From contig NZ_JAINVH010000022.1 of assembly GCF_020400825.1 (NCBI RefSeq), positions 62,001-126,000 of the forward strand: a stretch of DNA of 64,000 bases, read 5' to 3'. This document shows positions 17,718-26,347 of this stretch, piece by piece. Position 1 is the first letter of the stretch. Each line of letters opens with the position of its first letter. Source of the DNA: Streptomyces sp. HPF1205 (GTDB lineage: Bacteria > Actinomycetota > Actinomycetes > Streptomycetales > Streptomycetaceae). The notes below the pieces were generated by a model. The model made no database searches. It saw nothing but the letters and a program-made list of their open reading frames with translations, and was not told the DNA's origin. The position numbers and the translations under genes were made by a program.

Positions 17718-18208
17718 GGTGGTGTCCCTTGAGTGCTCTGGTCGTTCGGTACGGATGGAGCGAGTGGCGCGTCGAGCAGGGTCGTCAGCTCGTCGGTGAA
17801 CGTGTGGGTCCGCGGGGCGTCGAGGCCGCCGAGCGGCTCCAGCAACTGCTGAAGCAGCTCCTGGACCACCACGATGGCCTTCCGCGCGACGGCCTGGCCC
17901 TGGTCGGTGAGGGCGAGCTGGACGGCGCGCGGGTCGCGGGGATCGCGGGTGCGCTCGATCAGACCGCCCGACTCCAGGGCGCGCGCCAGCTTCGAGACAT
18001 ACAGCGCCTCCAGGCCGGTGTGGTCGGCGAGTCGGCGCTGACTGGGCCGCTCGCCGGCGCGCTGCATACCGTGCAGTGACGCGAGCAGTGAGTACTGCGC
18101 GTGGGTGAGGCCCAGCGGAGCCATCGCGCGATCGACCGCGACACGCCACTTGTTGGCGAGCCGCCATACCAGGAAACCGGGCGTGGGGCCCGGCGAACCC
18201 TTGCTCAT
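17714..18208 (-). CDS. MarR-family transcriptional regulator
   Basis: 164-residue winged-helix regulator. It shows the MarR order: dimer helix (FLVWRLANKWRVAVDRAM), LTHAQYSLLASLHG, recognition region RRLADHTGLEALYVSKLARALE, the wing with ERTRDPRDPRAVQLALTDQG, and a C-terminal dimer helix. The DPRDPRAVQLALTDQG stretch is the family signature. The upstream region carries two direct CATGGCTACT repeats, which probably form its own operator. The ATG at 18208 lies close to those repeats and has only a weak ribosome site, so a short-leader or leaderless transcript is possible. It is coupled to the second winged-helix gene. The sensed ligand is unknown. Confidence 0.88.
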   Translation of the reverse strand: MSKGSPGPTPGFLVWRLANKWRVAVDRAMAPLGLTHAQYSLLASLHGMQRAGERPSQRRLADHTGLEALYVSKLARALESGGLIERTRDPRDPRAVQLALTDQGQAVARKAIVVVQELLQQLLEPLGGLDAPRTHTFTDELTTLLDAPLAPSVPNDQSTQGTPP

Positions 18209-18221
18209 GTCGAATAGAGTA

Positions 18222-18246
18222 CATGGCTACTATGTCCATGGCTACT
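18222..18246. promoter_or_regulatory. Direct repeats CATGGCTACT, candidate MarR operator
   Basis: CATGGCTACT occurs at 18222-18231 and 18237-18246, 15 bp apart, 14-38 bp upstream of the MarR start. The stretch also contains an ACAT...ATGT inverted element. This position fits autorepression. Confidence 0.45.
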
Positions 18247-18365
18247 GATTTCGACGGCTGCAACGACGGCACCCGACTCGGCGCCACGACGGGCCGGGGA
18301 CCGCCTCCAGCGGGACGGCTTCCACCCACTCGCGGTCGGTTGCGTCCGGGACCGCTCGGTGGAAG

Positions 18366-18397
18366 GTGGCCCGGGATGCCGGGGCGTCCCGGGCCAC
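18366..18397 (-). terminator. Terminator of LAxTG surface-protein gene
   Basis: Perfect 11-bp inverted repeat (18366-18376 and 18387-18397) with a 10-nt loop, starting 9 nt beyond the stop codon of the leftward surface-protein gene. Confidence 0.75.
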
Positions 18398-18405
18398 AGG
18401 TTCGT

Positions 18406-19680
18406 TCAGCCGCGGCGCCGGGTGGTGGTGCGGCGCCGGGCCGACAGGGTCAGTGCTCCGGTGCCGGCCAGCAGCAGTGCGCCCGCGCCGACGAGTACGG
18501 GCGTGGTCGAGGTGCCGCCTGTGTGGGCGAGTTGGCCGGTGGACCGGCCGGTGCCGGACGTGACGCCGCCGGACGTCGTGACGCCAGGGGTCGTCGGTGT
18601 GGTGGTCGAGGTGGGCTCGGGGGCCGGGGTGCCGGTCCCGGTGCCGTCTGCGGTGGTCGCCTTGATCGTCAGCCGGGCGTTCGGTCCGCAGGTCGTCGTG
18701 CCGCGGAAGGGGATGGCGCCCTCGTTGACGATCACGCAGTTCCCGATGGTGGTCGGGCCGGTGGGCGCGTCCTTGCGGTAGGTCACGCGGACCTGGGTGC
18801 TCGTGGTGGCGTGCGCGGCGAGCTTGGAGTCCTTGCCGTCGAGGGTGAACCCGTACAGGTCCGGATCATCGTTCGCGGTGCGCGGTGCCAGGGTGGCCCA
18901 GTGGCCACCGCGCAGCACCTGCACGGTGGCGTAGCGGTTGGTGTAGAGCAGGTGGTCGAGGTTGACGTAGGACGAGGGCGTGGGATTGCGGACGGTGGCA
19001 TGGAAGGTGACGCCCGGGCCGCCGGCGGTCGCGGTCCGGGGCGCGCCGCTGACCACGGAGGTCAGGCCGTCGACGGCGACGGCGTCGTCCCTGGAGGCCA
19101 GAGCCGCGCCACCGCTCTTGGGGGCGACCGCGGTGTGGACCTTCAGCTCGTCGGTGCCGCCGTTGGTGTCTCCGTCGTGCGGGGCGCCCATGGGCAGGCC
19201 CAGGCGCAGCTGGAACGCGCGGGACTGGCCGGCTGCGAGGCGGAAGGACAGCGGCAGGGCCCCGTCGAAGACGGTGCTGTCCTTGGCGCTGTGCGAGGCG
19301 GCCATGGGCACGCGGTGCCAGCTGCCGCTGTCGGTCCGGTACTCCAGGCTCAGCGCGTTCGTCGGCAGTCCCAAGCCGCCGTCGATGCTGAAGCTCAGGG
19401 CCAGGTCCGCCGAGGCGTCCGCGCCCGTGCCGCCGGTGACGGTGTCGGTGAACTCGACCGGCAGCCCGGCCAGTCCGACCTCGCCCGGGGTGGCCGTGGA
19501 CAGCGAAACGCCCTCGTGGGCGGTTCCCTCCGCCACGGCGGACGGGGCCAGGCTCACGCCGACCGCGGCGAGCAGGGCTGCGACAGTCCCGGCTGCCGCA
19601 ACCCTGCGCACGGAGTGGGCGCGGGTGCCGGAGGTGCTGATGGTGCTGATGGTGCATGTGTGATTGGAGCTGTGCTTCAA
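18406..19680 (-). CDS. Secreted cell-wall-anchored protein with LAxTG sortase signal
   Basis: 424-residue surface protein. The N-terminus is basic (SVRRVAAAG) followed by a hydrophobic signal core ending near PSAVAEG. The mature part has no catalytic motif I recognise and looks like beta-sandwich adhesin material. A Thr/Pro/Gly-rich spacer of about 50 residues leads to LAHTG, a hydrophobic helix and an Arg-rich tail. LAxTG is the motif used by class E sortases of Streptomyces, so the protein is probably linked to peptidoglycan. The start is set at the TTG of 19680 because a G-rich ribosome site precedes it and the signal peptide follows; the longer ATG reading from 19899 would bury the signal peptide. 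A strong terminator follows the stop. Confidence 0.82.
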   Translation of the reverse strand: MKHSSNHTCTISTISTSGTRAHSVRRVAAAGTVAALLAAVGVSLAPSAVAEGTAHEGVSLSTATPGEVGLAGLPVEFTDTVTGGTGADASADLALSFSIDGGLGLPTNALSLEYRTDSGSWHRVPMAASHSAKDSTVFDGALPLSFRLAAGQSRAFQLRLGLPMGAPHDGDTNGGTDELKVHTAVAPKSGGAALASRDDAVAVDGLTSVVSGAPRTATAGGPGVTFHATVRNPTPSSYVNLDHLLYTNRYATVQVLRGGHWATLAPRTANDDPDLYGFTLDGKDSKLAAHATTSTQVRVTYRKDAPTGPTTIGNCVIVNEGAIPFRGTTTCGPNARLTIKATTADGTGTGTPAPEPTSTTTPTTPGVTTSGGVTSGTGRSTGQLAHTGGTSTTPVLVGAGALLLAGTGALTLSARRRTTTRRRG

Positions 19681-20179
19681 CGTATCCCCCCATGGATGAG
19701 TGGACTGGTCCGGTGCGGTGGTCCGCGTCACGGATGTCCAGTCAGCGGGTGTTCGAACCCGCCTCTGTGCGCATTTAGACACGTGCATCCATGTGATGGT
19801 TGCGGCGGAACTCGAAGAATTTCCGGCTGAGTTGTCAATGCGGTGGTCAAGAGGCTTTCCCTCGATGCGGAATTCTTCGTTCTGCCAACCCGCTCGCAAG
19901 GCGGGCGAGGTTGTTGCGTCCGGTCAGGGTGCGGAGCCGGCGGGGCCCAGTACCCGCAACCGGTCTTCCAGCAGCTCGGCCTACGCCCCGGGCGAAGAGC
20001 GGGCGCCGTGTCGCGCAGCACCGCGACTTGGTTGCCCTTTTTTTGCGCCGTTTTCCACTCCTCAAATCGTGCCGTGACGGTCCGAAAATCGCTCCTTGTG
20101 ATCAAGGATTTGGAGCTTGTATCTATCTTTGACGGGGACGGGCGGGATCGCCGAAGAAGCGCTACGGGGGGCTGATCCG
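19681..20179. other. Intergenic region between LAxTG gene and AraC regulator
   Basis: About 500 bp between divergent genes, with locally lower GC near 20020-20130. It contains the TPR relic at 19889-19980 and must hold both promoters. No clear operator was found. Confidence 0.45.
19889..19980 (-). pseudogene. Fragment of a TPR-repeat (NB-ARC/TPR type) gene, frameshifted
   Basis: Read leftwards, this stretch gives ELLEDRLRVLGP in one frame and TLTGRNNLARL in the next. Together they match the tetratricopeptide unit of Streptomyces NB-ARC-TPR proteins (form DRLRVLGPDHP-TLTTRNNLA). A one-base loss between the halves brings in a stop. No start or intact repeat array surrounds it, so it is a relic about 30 codons long. 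It falls in the upstream region of the LAxTG gene. Confidence 0.5.
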
Positions 20180-21145
20180 GTGTTGGATGTGAAGGTGTTC
20201 CGCACGACGGACCTGCCGGTGGCGGACAGGTTCGACATGTGGCAGCAGCTCTTGGGCAAGGCGCATGCACCGATACGTCTGACCAGTGAGTTCGCCGGCG
20301 ACTTTCGTGCCACGCTGCGCCAGTTCAACCTTGGTGCGGCCACGTTGTGGCCTGCCGAGTACCCGCAAGTGACCTGGTACCGGCCGGCCAGGCTCGTGAG
20401 GCAGGCCGACCCGGAGAACTGCCACCTCACACTCGTCCTGCGCGGCAGCGGCGTAGCCCAGTGGGACCGGGCCGAGAGGGCTCTGGGGGAGTACGACTTC
20501 CACGTCAACCACACGTCGGTGCCCTACGTCATCCACTGCCACCCCGGGCAGCACGAGATCATCGGCGTCGATGTGCCCAAGGCGTCGCTCGGCCTGCCCT
20601 GGAACCGGGTGCAGCAGGTCGTAGGGCAGGGATTGCCCGCCCGCGACGGTGTCGGCATCCTGCTGACGCAATTCCTCACCCAGGTGGCCCGCGATACCGA
20701 CGGTTACGCGCCGGCCGAGGCGCCGCGGCTGGGCCTGGTCCTCACCGATCTGGTGACCGCGCTGTTCGCGCGGGCGCTGGACGCCGAGGAACACCTTTCC
20801 CCGGAGACCCGCACGCGGAACCTCCTGCTGGAGGTGAAGGCCTTCATCCGGCGCAACCTGCAGGACGCCGGCCTGGGCCCGAGCAGCATCGCGGCCGCGC
20901 ACCACGTCTCCCGCAGCCACGTGCACCGCCTCTTCAGGGCCGAGGGCGTGACGATCGCCGCCTACATCCGCGCCCAGCGTCTGGAGGCAGCCCGCCGCGA
21001 CCTTGGCGACGCTTCCGCGGCGGCCGTACCCATCCACGCCATCGCCGCCCGCTGCGGCTTCAGGGACCATGCCACCTTCACCCGCGCCTTCCGCGCCGCC
21101 TACGGCACCACTCCGCGTGACTACCGCCACGTGGCCGTCCTGTGA
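20180..21145 (+). CDS. AraC-family transcriptional regulator
   Basis: 321-residue activator. The N-terminal half is the AraC_binding_2-type sensor domain common in Streptomyces (RTTDLPVADRFDMWQQ... start). The C-terminal hundred residues hold the double helix-turn-helix (SIAAAHHVSRSHVHRLFR and IAARCGFRDHATFTRAFRAAYGTTPRDYR). The GTG at 20180 is chosen because a run of G lies upstream and the conserved VFRTTDLPVADRFD region follows; a TTG at 20117 is possible. It is divergent from the LAxTG surface-protein gene across 500 bp and may control it, but no operator is evident. The effector is unknown. Confidence 0.9.
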   Translation: MLDVKVFRTTDLPVADRFDMWQQLLGKAHAPIRLTSEFAGDFRATLRQFNLGAATLWPAEYPQVTWYRPARLVRQADPENCHLTLVLRGSGVAQWDRAERALGEYDFHVNHTSVPYVIHCHPGQHEIIGVDVPKASLGLPWNRVQQVVGQGLPARDGVGILLTQFLTQVARDTDGYAPAEAPRLGLVLTDLVTALFARALDAEEHLSPETRTRNLLLEVKAFIRRNLQDAGLGPSSIAAAHHVSRSHVHRLFRAEGVTIAAYIRAQRLEAARRDLGDASAAAVPIHAIAARCGFRDHATFTRAFRAAYGTTPRDYRHVAVL

Positions 21146-21399
21146 TCCGCCCGTCCGGCGCTCCCGGGCCTCGTGGCCGGCGACCGCTCCCGGCCGTGCG
21201 TGCGTCGGCGGCCCAGGGCCGGGTTTGGACCGCCGGCGCACATCACCCCTCTCACACCGAGGCAGTCGTCAGCGCCACGTACTCCCGGGGCCGGACGGGC
21301 GGCCGCACCGCGTGGACCGCCGCGAGGTGGCGGGCCGGCAGGGGGGAGCGGTACGAGGGGACCGAGACGTACGGCGCCGGCAGCGGCCCGGCGGCGGTG

Positions 21400-22137
21400 T
21401 CACCAGGGCACGACCCCGGCGTCGTCGAAGAACGCGCCGGTCGGGCCGTCGTCGGGCAGAGTGGCGAGCCGGATGGCGATCTCGGCGCCCTGTTGCGGGG
21501 TGCGCACACCGCGGTAGCCGTTGAGGTCGGTGGCGCAAAAGCCCGGGCACCCGGCGTTGATCAGGATGTTCGTGCCGCGCAGTTCCTTGGCGTACTGGAC
21601 GGTGACGGCGTTGAGGAGTGTCTTCGACGGCGAGTAGGCGGCGGAGATCGGGCCCGTTTCGGCGCCGGGAGTGGTCTGCCGGGTGAGCGATCCCACCGTG
21701 CTGGACATGTTCACGATCCGCGGCGACGCCGAGCGGCGCAGCAGCGGGAGCATGGCGTTGGTGGTGCGGATGACGCCGATGACGTTGGTGTCCAGGACCG
21801 CCCGCACCGTCGCGGGGTCCACCCGGGTCGGTTCCTGCGGCATGCCGCCGGTGATCGCGGCGTTGTTGACCAGCACGTCAAGGCGTCCGGCCAGCTCCTC
21901 GACGATGCCCGCGGCGGCGGCGACGCTCGCGTCGTCGGTCACGTCGAGCGGCACCCCGAAGGCGTCGGCGCCCGCCGCGCGCAGCTTCGCCACGGCGGCC
22001 TCCCGGCGCTCCTCGTCCCTGGCGCCGACGCCGACACGCCAGCCGAGAGCCCCGAGACCGGCCGCTATCTCGTACCCGATGCCCTTGTTCGCGCCGGTCA
22101 CCAGCGCGATCGTCTGTTCGTTCGTCTGTTCGTTCAT
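21400..22137 (-). CDS. Short-chain dehydrogenase/reductase (SDR)
   Basis: 245-residue classical SDR. The cofactor motif TGANKGIG lies at residues 14-21, NNAAI at about 90, catalytic Ser in MSST and the YSPSK catalytic pair at about 165-169. It ends CPGFCATDLNGYRG...GAFFDDAGVVPW, which resembles the carbonyl-reductase-like subgroup often listed as an NADPH-dependent SDR. The ATG at 22137 is preceded by AGGATGG. It is divergent from a LysR gene across 104 bp that contain a perfect 8-bp inverted repeat, so it is probably the LysR target. The substrate is not predictable from sequence. Confidence 0.92.
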   Translation of the reverse strand: MNEQTNEQTIALVTGANKGIGYEIAAGLGALGWRVGVGARDEERREAAVAKLRAAGADAFGVPLDVTDDASVAAAAGIVEELAGRLDVLVNNAAITGGMPQEPTRVDPATVRAVLDTNVIGVIRTTNAMLPLLRRSASPRIVNMSSTVGSLTRQTTPGAETGPISAAYSPSKTLLNAVTVQYAKELRGTNILINAGCPGFCATDLNGYRGVRTPQQGAEIAIRLATLPDDGPTGAFFDDAGVVPW

Positions 22138-22192
22138 ACGGCCATCCTGTGCCGCGCGCCGGCGGAGCCGCCAACACCGATCGGGTGGGCAG

Positions 22193-22211
22193 TGATACCC
22201 CACGGGTATCA
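22193..22211. promoter_or_regulatory. Inverted repeat TGATACCC-CAC-GGGTATCA, candidate LysR site
   Basis: Perfect 8-bp arms with a 3-bp centre in the 104-bp gap between the divergent SDR and LysR genes. It has the size and partial dyad form of LysR-type sites. The half-site TGATACCC also appears in the 15744-15793 hairpin. Confidence 0.6.
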
Positions 22212-22241
22212 GTTGTGGCCGGGGCCGGGTATCGTGGGGGT

Positions 22242-23090
22242 GTGGAGACGCGGGAACTGCGGTACTTCGTGGCCGTCGCCGAAGAGCTGCACTTCGGGCG
22301 GGCCGCACAGCGGCTCGGGATCGCGCAGCCCCCGCTGTCGCGGGCGATCCGCCAGCTCGAACGGCGCCTCGGGGCGACCCTGCTGGAACGCACCAACCGC
22401 ACGGTGACCCTGACCGACGCCGGGTCGACACTGCTGCGGGAGGGGCGGGCGGCGCTGGACGCGGTTGAGGCGGCCGAGCGGCGCACGCGCCGCGCCTCTC
22501 TCGCCGCCGATGGCGAGGCCGGCCTGATCCTGGTCTCGAAGGCCGGTGCGTCCGGCGAGTTGCTGGCGAAACTCCTCGACGCCTACGCCGCGGAGCCCGA
22601 TGCGGCCGCCGTGGAGGTCCTGCTGTGCGGGCCCGGCGAGCAGGAAGGGCTGCTGCGCGACGGGCGGGCGGACGTGGCTCTGCTGCACCGCCCGTTCGAC
22701 TCGACGGCCGGGTTCGACACCGAGGACCTCGTCGTGGAAAAGCAGGTCCTGGTCCTGCCGGCCGGTCACCCCCTGGCCGGCCGGCCGCACGTACGGCTCG
22801 CCGAGACCTCCGAGCTGCCCGGCCTACCGCTCCCGCGCTGGCCGGCCCCCGACGGCACCTACCCCGAGGGTGCCGGCCTGCAGGTCCGGGACCACACGCA
22901 ACTGCTCCAGCTGATCGCCCTGGGCCGGGCCTGCGCGATCCTGCCGGAATCCAGCCGGGTCCAACTGCACAGCGGGCACACCACCGTCCCGGTTCTCGAC
23001 GCCCCGGAGGTCACCACCGTCATCGCCTGGCCACCGCACAGCCGCTCCCGCGCCGTGGCCGCCCTCGTGCGCACCGCGACGGCGCTGTGA
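22242..23090 (+). CDS. LysR-family transcriptional regulator
   Basis: 282-residue regulator. The N-terminal LysR helix-turn-helix (ELRYFVAVAEELHFGRAAQRLGIAQPPLSRAIRQLERRLG) is textbook, followed by the linker helix and a type-2 periplasmic-binding effector domain. The GTG at 22242 gives the standard METRELRYF start; longer upstream readings would overlap the operator. It is divergent from an SDR gene, the usual LysR arrangement, so it probably activates that gene and represses itself. The inducer is unknown, but the SDR substrate or product is a natural candidate. Confidence 0.93.
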   Translation: METRELRYFVAVAEELHFGRAAQRLGIAQPPLSRAIRQLERRLGATLLERTNRTVTLTDAGSTLLREGRAALDAVEAAERRTRRASLAADGEAGLILVSKAGASGELLAKLLDAYAAEPDAAAVEVLLCGPGEQEGLLRDGRADVALLHRPFDSTAGFDTEDLVVEKQVLVLPAGHPLAGRPHVRLAETSELPGLPLPRWPAPDGTYPEGAGLQVRDHTQLLQLIALGRACAILPESSRVQLHSGHTTVPVLDAPEVTTVIAWPPHSRSRAVAALVRTATAL

Positions 23091-23279
23091 CCCCGCCGGG
23101 AACCGGGAACCGCGCCCTCGGCGCCCTCCGCTGCGACCGGGCGTTTCGAAGGGGCTCAACCCGGCGATCCCGCCTGTTGGTCGGGTGACCCGATGGACAT
23201 GGCCGAGGGAGCAGGACAGGCCGCGGAGCAGGGAACGGGACCGCTGGACGGTTCAAGTGGCCCGGGTCGTGTGGCGTGT

Positions 23280-23909
23280 TCAGCCGCGCGCCGACGACAG
23301 TACGTCGAGGATGTGGTCCTTGGCGAAGGTCTTGTCCCACGGAGTGTCCAGGACCAGGCAGCCGCCCAGCTTCTTGATGTCTTCCCTCACCACGTCGGAA
23401 GACCCCATGGGGGCTCTGCTGGTGAACTCGAATTTCCACGGCATCCACAATGATGCCGTGCTGTCCGTGGCGGCACGGGAGTAATCCGGTTTCGCCGCCG
23501 GAAAGGCGGGGCACGGGCGGAAACCGGAGGTGACGATTTCACGTGTGGGAAAGTATCCGGTTTTCGATCGGCGATTTTCGATGTAGAGCTCCCCCGCTGT
23601 GGTGATGTAGAACATGGGGGTGGTTCCGGGGCCTCGGTTGATAATCCACCCGCCGGGATGCGAGATGAACCGGTCCACGAATCCCGGGCCGGTGGGTGAC
23701 CTGTCGCGACCCCGGCCCACCACTTCTTTTCCGGTTTTCGGTGGGATCCCGCGCCGGGGAGCCAGCGTGGCGAAATCCCGGCAGTAGGCGAGGAAGTCGT
23801 TCCAGACCCGCGAGGCGGTCTCGAAGGTCGACTCGACGCCGCTGCGAATGTCGGATTCCGAGCCTCGGGCAGCCGCCTGGGCCTTGTTCAGATCGTCCTC
23901 CAGTCCCAT
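23280..23909 (-). CDS. Hypothetical protein, possibly secretion-substrate-like or defence-related
   Basis: 209-residue cytoplasmic protein I do not recognise. The N-terminus is helical and charged (DDLNKAQAAARGSESDI), followed by an aromatic-rich middle (PGGWIINRGPGTTPMFYITTAGELYIENRR) and a C-terminal part with KFEFTSRAPMG and EDIKKLGGCLVLDTPWD. No signal peptide or membrane span. Base composition is less GC-rich than neighbours, which hints at acquisition. The MGLEDDL start and normal codon bias support a real gene. No partner lies in an operon with it. I cannot assign a function. Confidence 0.6.
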   Translation of the reverse strand: MGLEDDLNKAQAAARGSESDIRSGVESTFETASRVWNDFLAYCRDFATLAPRRGIPPKTGKEVVGRGRDRSPTGPGFVDRFISHPGGWIINRGPGTTPMFYITTAGELYIENRRSKTGYFPTREIVTSGFRPCPAFPAAKPDYSRAATDSTASLWMPWKFEFTSRAPMGSSDVVREDIKKLGGCLVLDTPWDKTFAKDHILDVLSSARG

Positions 23910-24054
23910 GACGGAAGCCTACCCGGCCTCCTGAGCGTGTCCATGCAGGTGCGGAATCGGTCGCCGGGTGTTGTCCGCCGCGTCAATCCAAGAGCCGTGC
24001 CCGTGCCCTGCGCCTCGCCCACAAGGGCCGGATCGAAGCTCCGCAGAGACGACG

Positions 24055-24798
24055 TCAGTGGCCGCCTGCTGATTCCACGGTCAAGTCACCGTTCGTCGTC
24101 GACAGATCCAAGCGGTACTTTCCCGACGGGTCGTTCCTGAAGGCCACCTTCTTGTCGCCGTGGGAGTCGCTCGCTGAGATCCGGTAGTCGGCAGGCGGGG
24201 CCGTGACCGTGAGGCTGCCGCTGGTCGTGCGGGCCTTGATGTTCTGCGGGGTGGCCGTCCGGATCGTCACCTCGCCGTTCGATGTCTGCGCGTCGATGTC
24301 GCCGCCCTCGGCGTCATCGACGTGGACGCTGCCGTTGGTGGTGCGCAGCCGCACCGTGCCCGTCGCCCCGCTCACCGTGATCTCGCCGTTGCTCGTGTGC
24401 ACGTCGACCACGCCGACATCGCTCAAAGTGAGGCTGCCGTTGGACGTGCCTCCCGTCACCGCAAGACCGGCGGGCACCTTGACGACGTAGTCGACGCCGC
24501 AGTCCTTGCCGCAGCCGGAGAGCGTCAGGACGCCGTCCTCGACGCTGAACGAGGTGCCCCTCGGCTTGTCACCGCGGTAGTTGACCTTGCGGTGCACGGA
24601 AGTCGTTGAGATGTCCGCCGAGGCGTCCACCTTCACCCCGCCGTTCCTTGCGTCGAGACGGATCGAGGTGATCTTCCGGGGCACCGTGGCATCGTCCTCG
24701 AAGGTCTTCTGGTTCAGGACCGAGCACGCGGAGAGGCCGCCGACGGTGAGAGCGGCCAGAGCCACAGTTGCAAGGAGACGCGTCCGCAGGCGTCGCAC
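24055..24798 (-). CDS. DUF4097-type beta-strand repeat lipoprotein
   Basis: 247-residue lipoprotein. A basic N-terminus and hydrophobic core end in the lipobox LSAC at about residues 22-25. The body is a run of short beta repeats with the recurring T[ST]NG[ES] pattern (TSNGSLTL, TSNGEITV, TTNGSVHV, TSNGEVTI, TTSGSLTV, TTNGDLTV), typical of DUF4097/adhesin-like right-handed beta-helix proteins. Such proteins sit on the outer face of the membrane; their role is not established. GTG at 24798 is preceded by GGGGG six bases away. It is divergent from the nitroreductase gene across 400 bp but shows no functional link to it. Confidence 0.85.
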   Translation of the reverse strand: MRRLRTRLLATVALAALTVGGLSACSVLNQKTFEDDATVPRKITSIRLDARNGGVKVDASADISTTSVHRKVNYRGDKPRGTSFSVEDGVLTLSGCGKDCGVDYVVKVPAGLAVTGGTSNGSLTLSDVGVVDVHTSNGEITVSGATGTVRLRTTNGSVHVDDAEGGDIDAQTSNGEVTIRTATPQNIKARTTSGSLTVTAPPADYRISASDSHGDKKVAFRNDPSGKYRLDLSTTNGDLTVESAGGH

Positions 24799-25201
24799 GA
24801 AGTTCCCCCGTGTGGAGTGAGTCGGACGATGATCGGTCACTGCGACCTTACGCAGCGACAGTCCCCGCCCACGATGGGGGAAACCCCCCAATTCCCGGAC
24901 CGGGCCGGCCTGCACGGCGATCACGGGTACTCGCTGAAGGACCAGTCGGCACCACCGACGACAGTGGCCGTGCGCGACCGGGCCGGCCTTCGACGAGGGG
25001 GCGCTGCGGCCGATCGTCGGCAGCCGGGCCGTGGCGGCCACCTCGGCCGGTGCCGGGCCGGGGTGCCGGCCACGGCACCGGCCCGGCCCGTTCGGCCCCC
25101 GTTCGCACGGTCCACGGGCCCCGGGCCGGAGGCATTCGGCCCCTGATCGCCGCGAACAAGTCGGGCGCACGCTGGGCGCACGACGACCCGAGGAGGCGGC
25201 C
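24799..25201. other. Divergent region between lipoprotein and nitroreductase
   Basis: 400 bp containing an inverted repeat TGGGGG / CCCCCA with a 4-nt centre at 24875-24890, close to the lipoprotein start and possibly its operator. GGACCAGTCGGCAC near 24940 weakly resembles the hypoxia-type box at 26332 and may be a degenerate copy. No gene is supported. Confidence 0.4.
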
Positions 25202-26296
25202 GTGCGCACCACCACCAGCCTGGACGCCGCGACACTGGAGAAGCTCATCTCCGCCGCCGTCGCGGCACCCTCCCAGCACAACACCCAGCCCTGGCGCTAC
25301 CGGCTGGACCCGGACACCACTACCGTCGAGGTGCGCGCCGCCCCCGAGCGCGGTCTGCGGCACACCGACCCCGTCGCCCGCGGCCTGCACGTCTCCGTCG
25401 GCGCCGCCCTGTTCAACCTGCGCGTCGCCGCTACCCACTTCGGGTGGCACCCGGTGGTGAGGCTGCTGCCCCGTCCCGCCGAGCCGGGGCTGCTGGCGAC
25501 GGTGCGCCTGGCCGGACCTCGCACCGCCGGCCGCCTGCACCGGCCCGACCTGTACGACGCGGTGTGGCGCCGGCACAGCAGCCGCTTCCCCTTCACCGGC
25601 CCGCCCGTTCCGGCGCGGGTGCTGGCGGAGATCGCCGAAGCGGCCACCGCCGAGGGGGCCTTGCTGACCTTCCCCGGCCCCACGGAGGTCAGCCGCATCA
25701 TGCGCCTGACCGCCGAGGCCGAGCACCACAGCGCCGCCGACCCGGCCCGCAGCGCCGAGACCCGCGATTGGGTGCGCGAGGGCGCCCCGGACGGCCTTCC
25801 CGGCGCCGCGCTGGGACCCTACGACGCCATGGGCCGCCTGCCGGTCCGCGACTTCGCCGGTATCCATTCCGCGAGCCGCCCGCGCTCTGCCGCCTTCGAA
25901 CGCCGGCCTGTCATCGGCGTGCTGGCCACCGCGCACGACACCCGCGCCGACTGGCTGCGCGCCGGGCAGGGGCTGCAGCACGCCCTGCTGGTCGCCACCG
26001 CCCACCACGTGCGCACCTCGCTGTTCAGCCAGGCCGTGGAGTGGCCCGACCTGCGCTGGGCGCTGCGCGACCCGCGGACCGGCCGCCGTCACGTGCAGAT
26101 GCTGATCCGGTTCGGCCACGGCCCCGACGGCCCGGCCACCCCCCGGCGCCCGGCCCGCGACGTGCTGGACGTCGACGAGGCACAGGATGTCCGAGCCGGG
26201 GGCCGGCCCCGAGCGGTCACCGGCCGGGGCATGGCCGCTCCCTGTTCCGCACAGGGCTCCGCACGGCGGTACCGGAGCGAACGGCCGGCCCCGTGA
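25202..26296 (+). CDS. Acg-like nitroreductase-family protein
   Basis: 364-residue member of the flavin nitroreductase superfamily, closest in layout to the mycobacterial Acg/Rv2032 group of DosR-controlled proteins. The start TLEKLISAAVAAPSQHNTQPWRYRL is the diagnostic first motif, with two nitroreductase halves and a central extension. Acg proteins bind FMN but lack clear reductase activity and may sequester flavin under hypoxia (family knowledge). GTG at 25202 has GAGGAGG five bases upstream. It opens the island that continues into pyruvate formate-lyase and nitrate reductase. The C-terminal 40 residues are Arg/Ala-rich and may be a frame extension. Confidence 0.88.
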   Translation: MRTTTSLDAATLEKLISAAVAAPSQHNTQPWRYRLDPDTTTVEVRAAPERGLRHTDPVARGLHVSVGAALFNLRVAATHFGWHPVVRLLPRPAEPGLLATVRLAGPRTAGRLHRPDLYDAVWRRHSSRFPFTGPPVPARVLAEIAEAATAEGALLTFPGPTEVSRIMRLTAEAEHHSAADPARSAETRDWVREGAPDGLPGAALGPYDAMGRLPVRDFAGIHSASRPRSAAFERRPVIGVLATAHDTRADWLRAGQGLQHALLVATAHHVRTSLFSQAVEWPDLRWALRDPRTGRRHVQMLIRFGHGPDGPATPRRPARDVLDVDEAQDVRAGGRPRAVTGRGMAAPCSAQGSARRYRSERPAP

Positions 26297-26331
26297 GCCC
26301 GGCGGACCCGGGGCCGGCCGGAGCCCGGGTC

Positions 26332-26347
26332 AGGGACCAACGGCCCT
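26332..26347. promoter_or_regulatory. DosR/OsdR-like hypoxia box upstream of pfl
   Basis: AGGGACCAACGGCCCT is an imperfect palindrome (GGGACC...GGCCCT form) 97-112 bp upstream of the pyruvate formate-lyase start. The form resembles actinobacterial dormancy-regulator sites. I recognise the type from memory only; other genes of the island lack an equally good copy. Confidence 0.45.

Noticed and set aside
19728..20270. A 180-residue leftward gene upstream of the AraC regulator
   Set aside because: Poor codon bias and overlap with the AraC start; the only real content is the short TPR relic in two frames.
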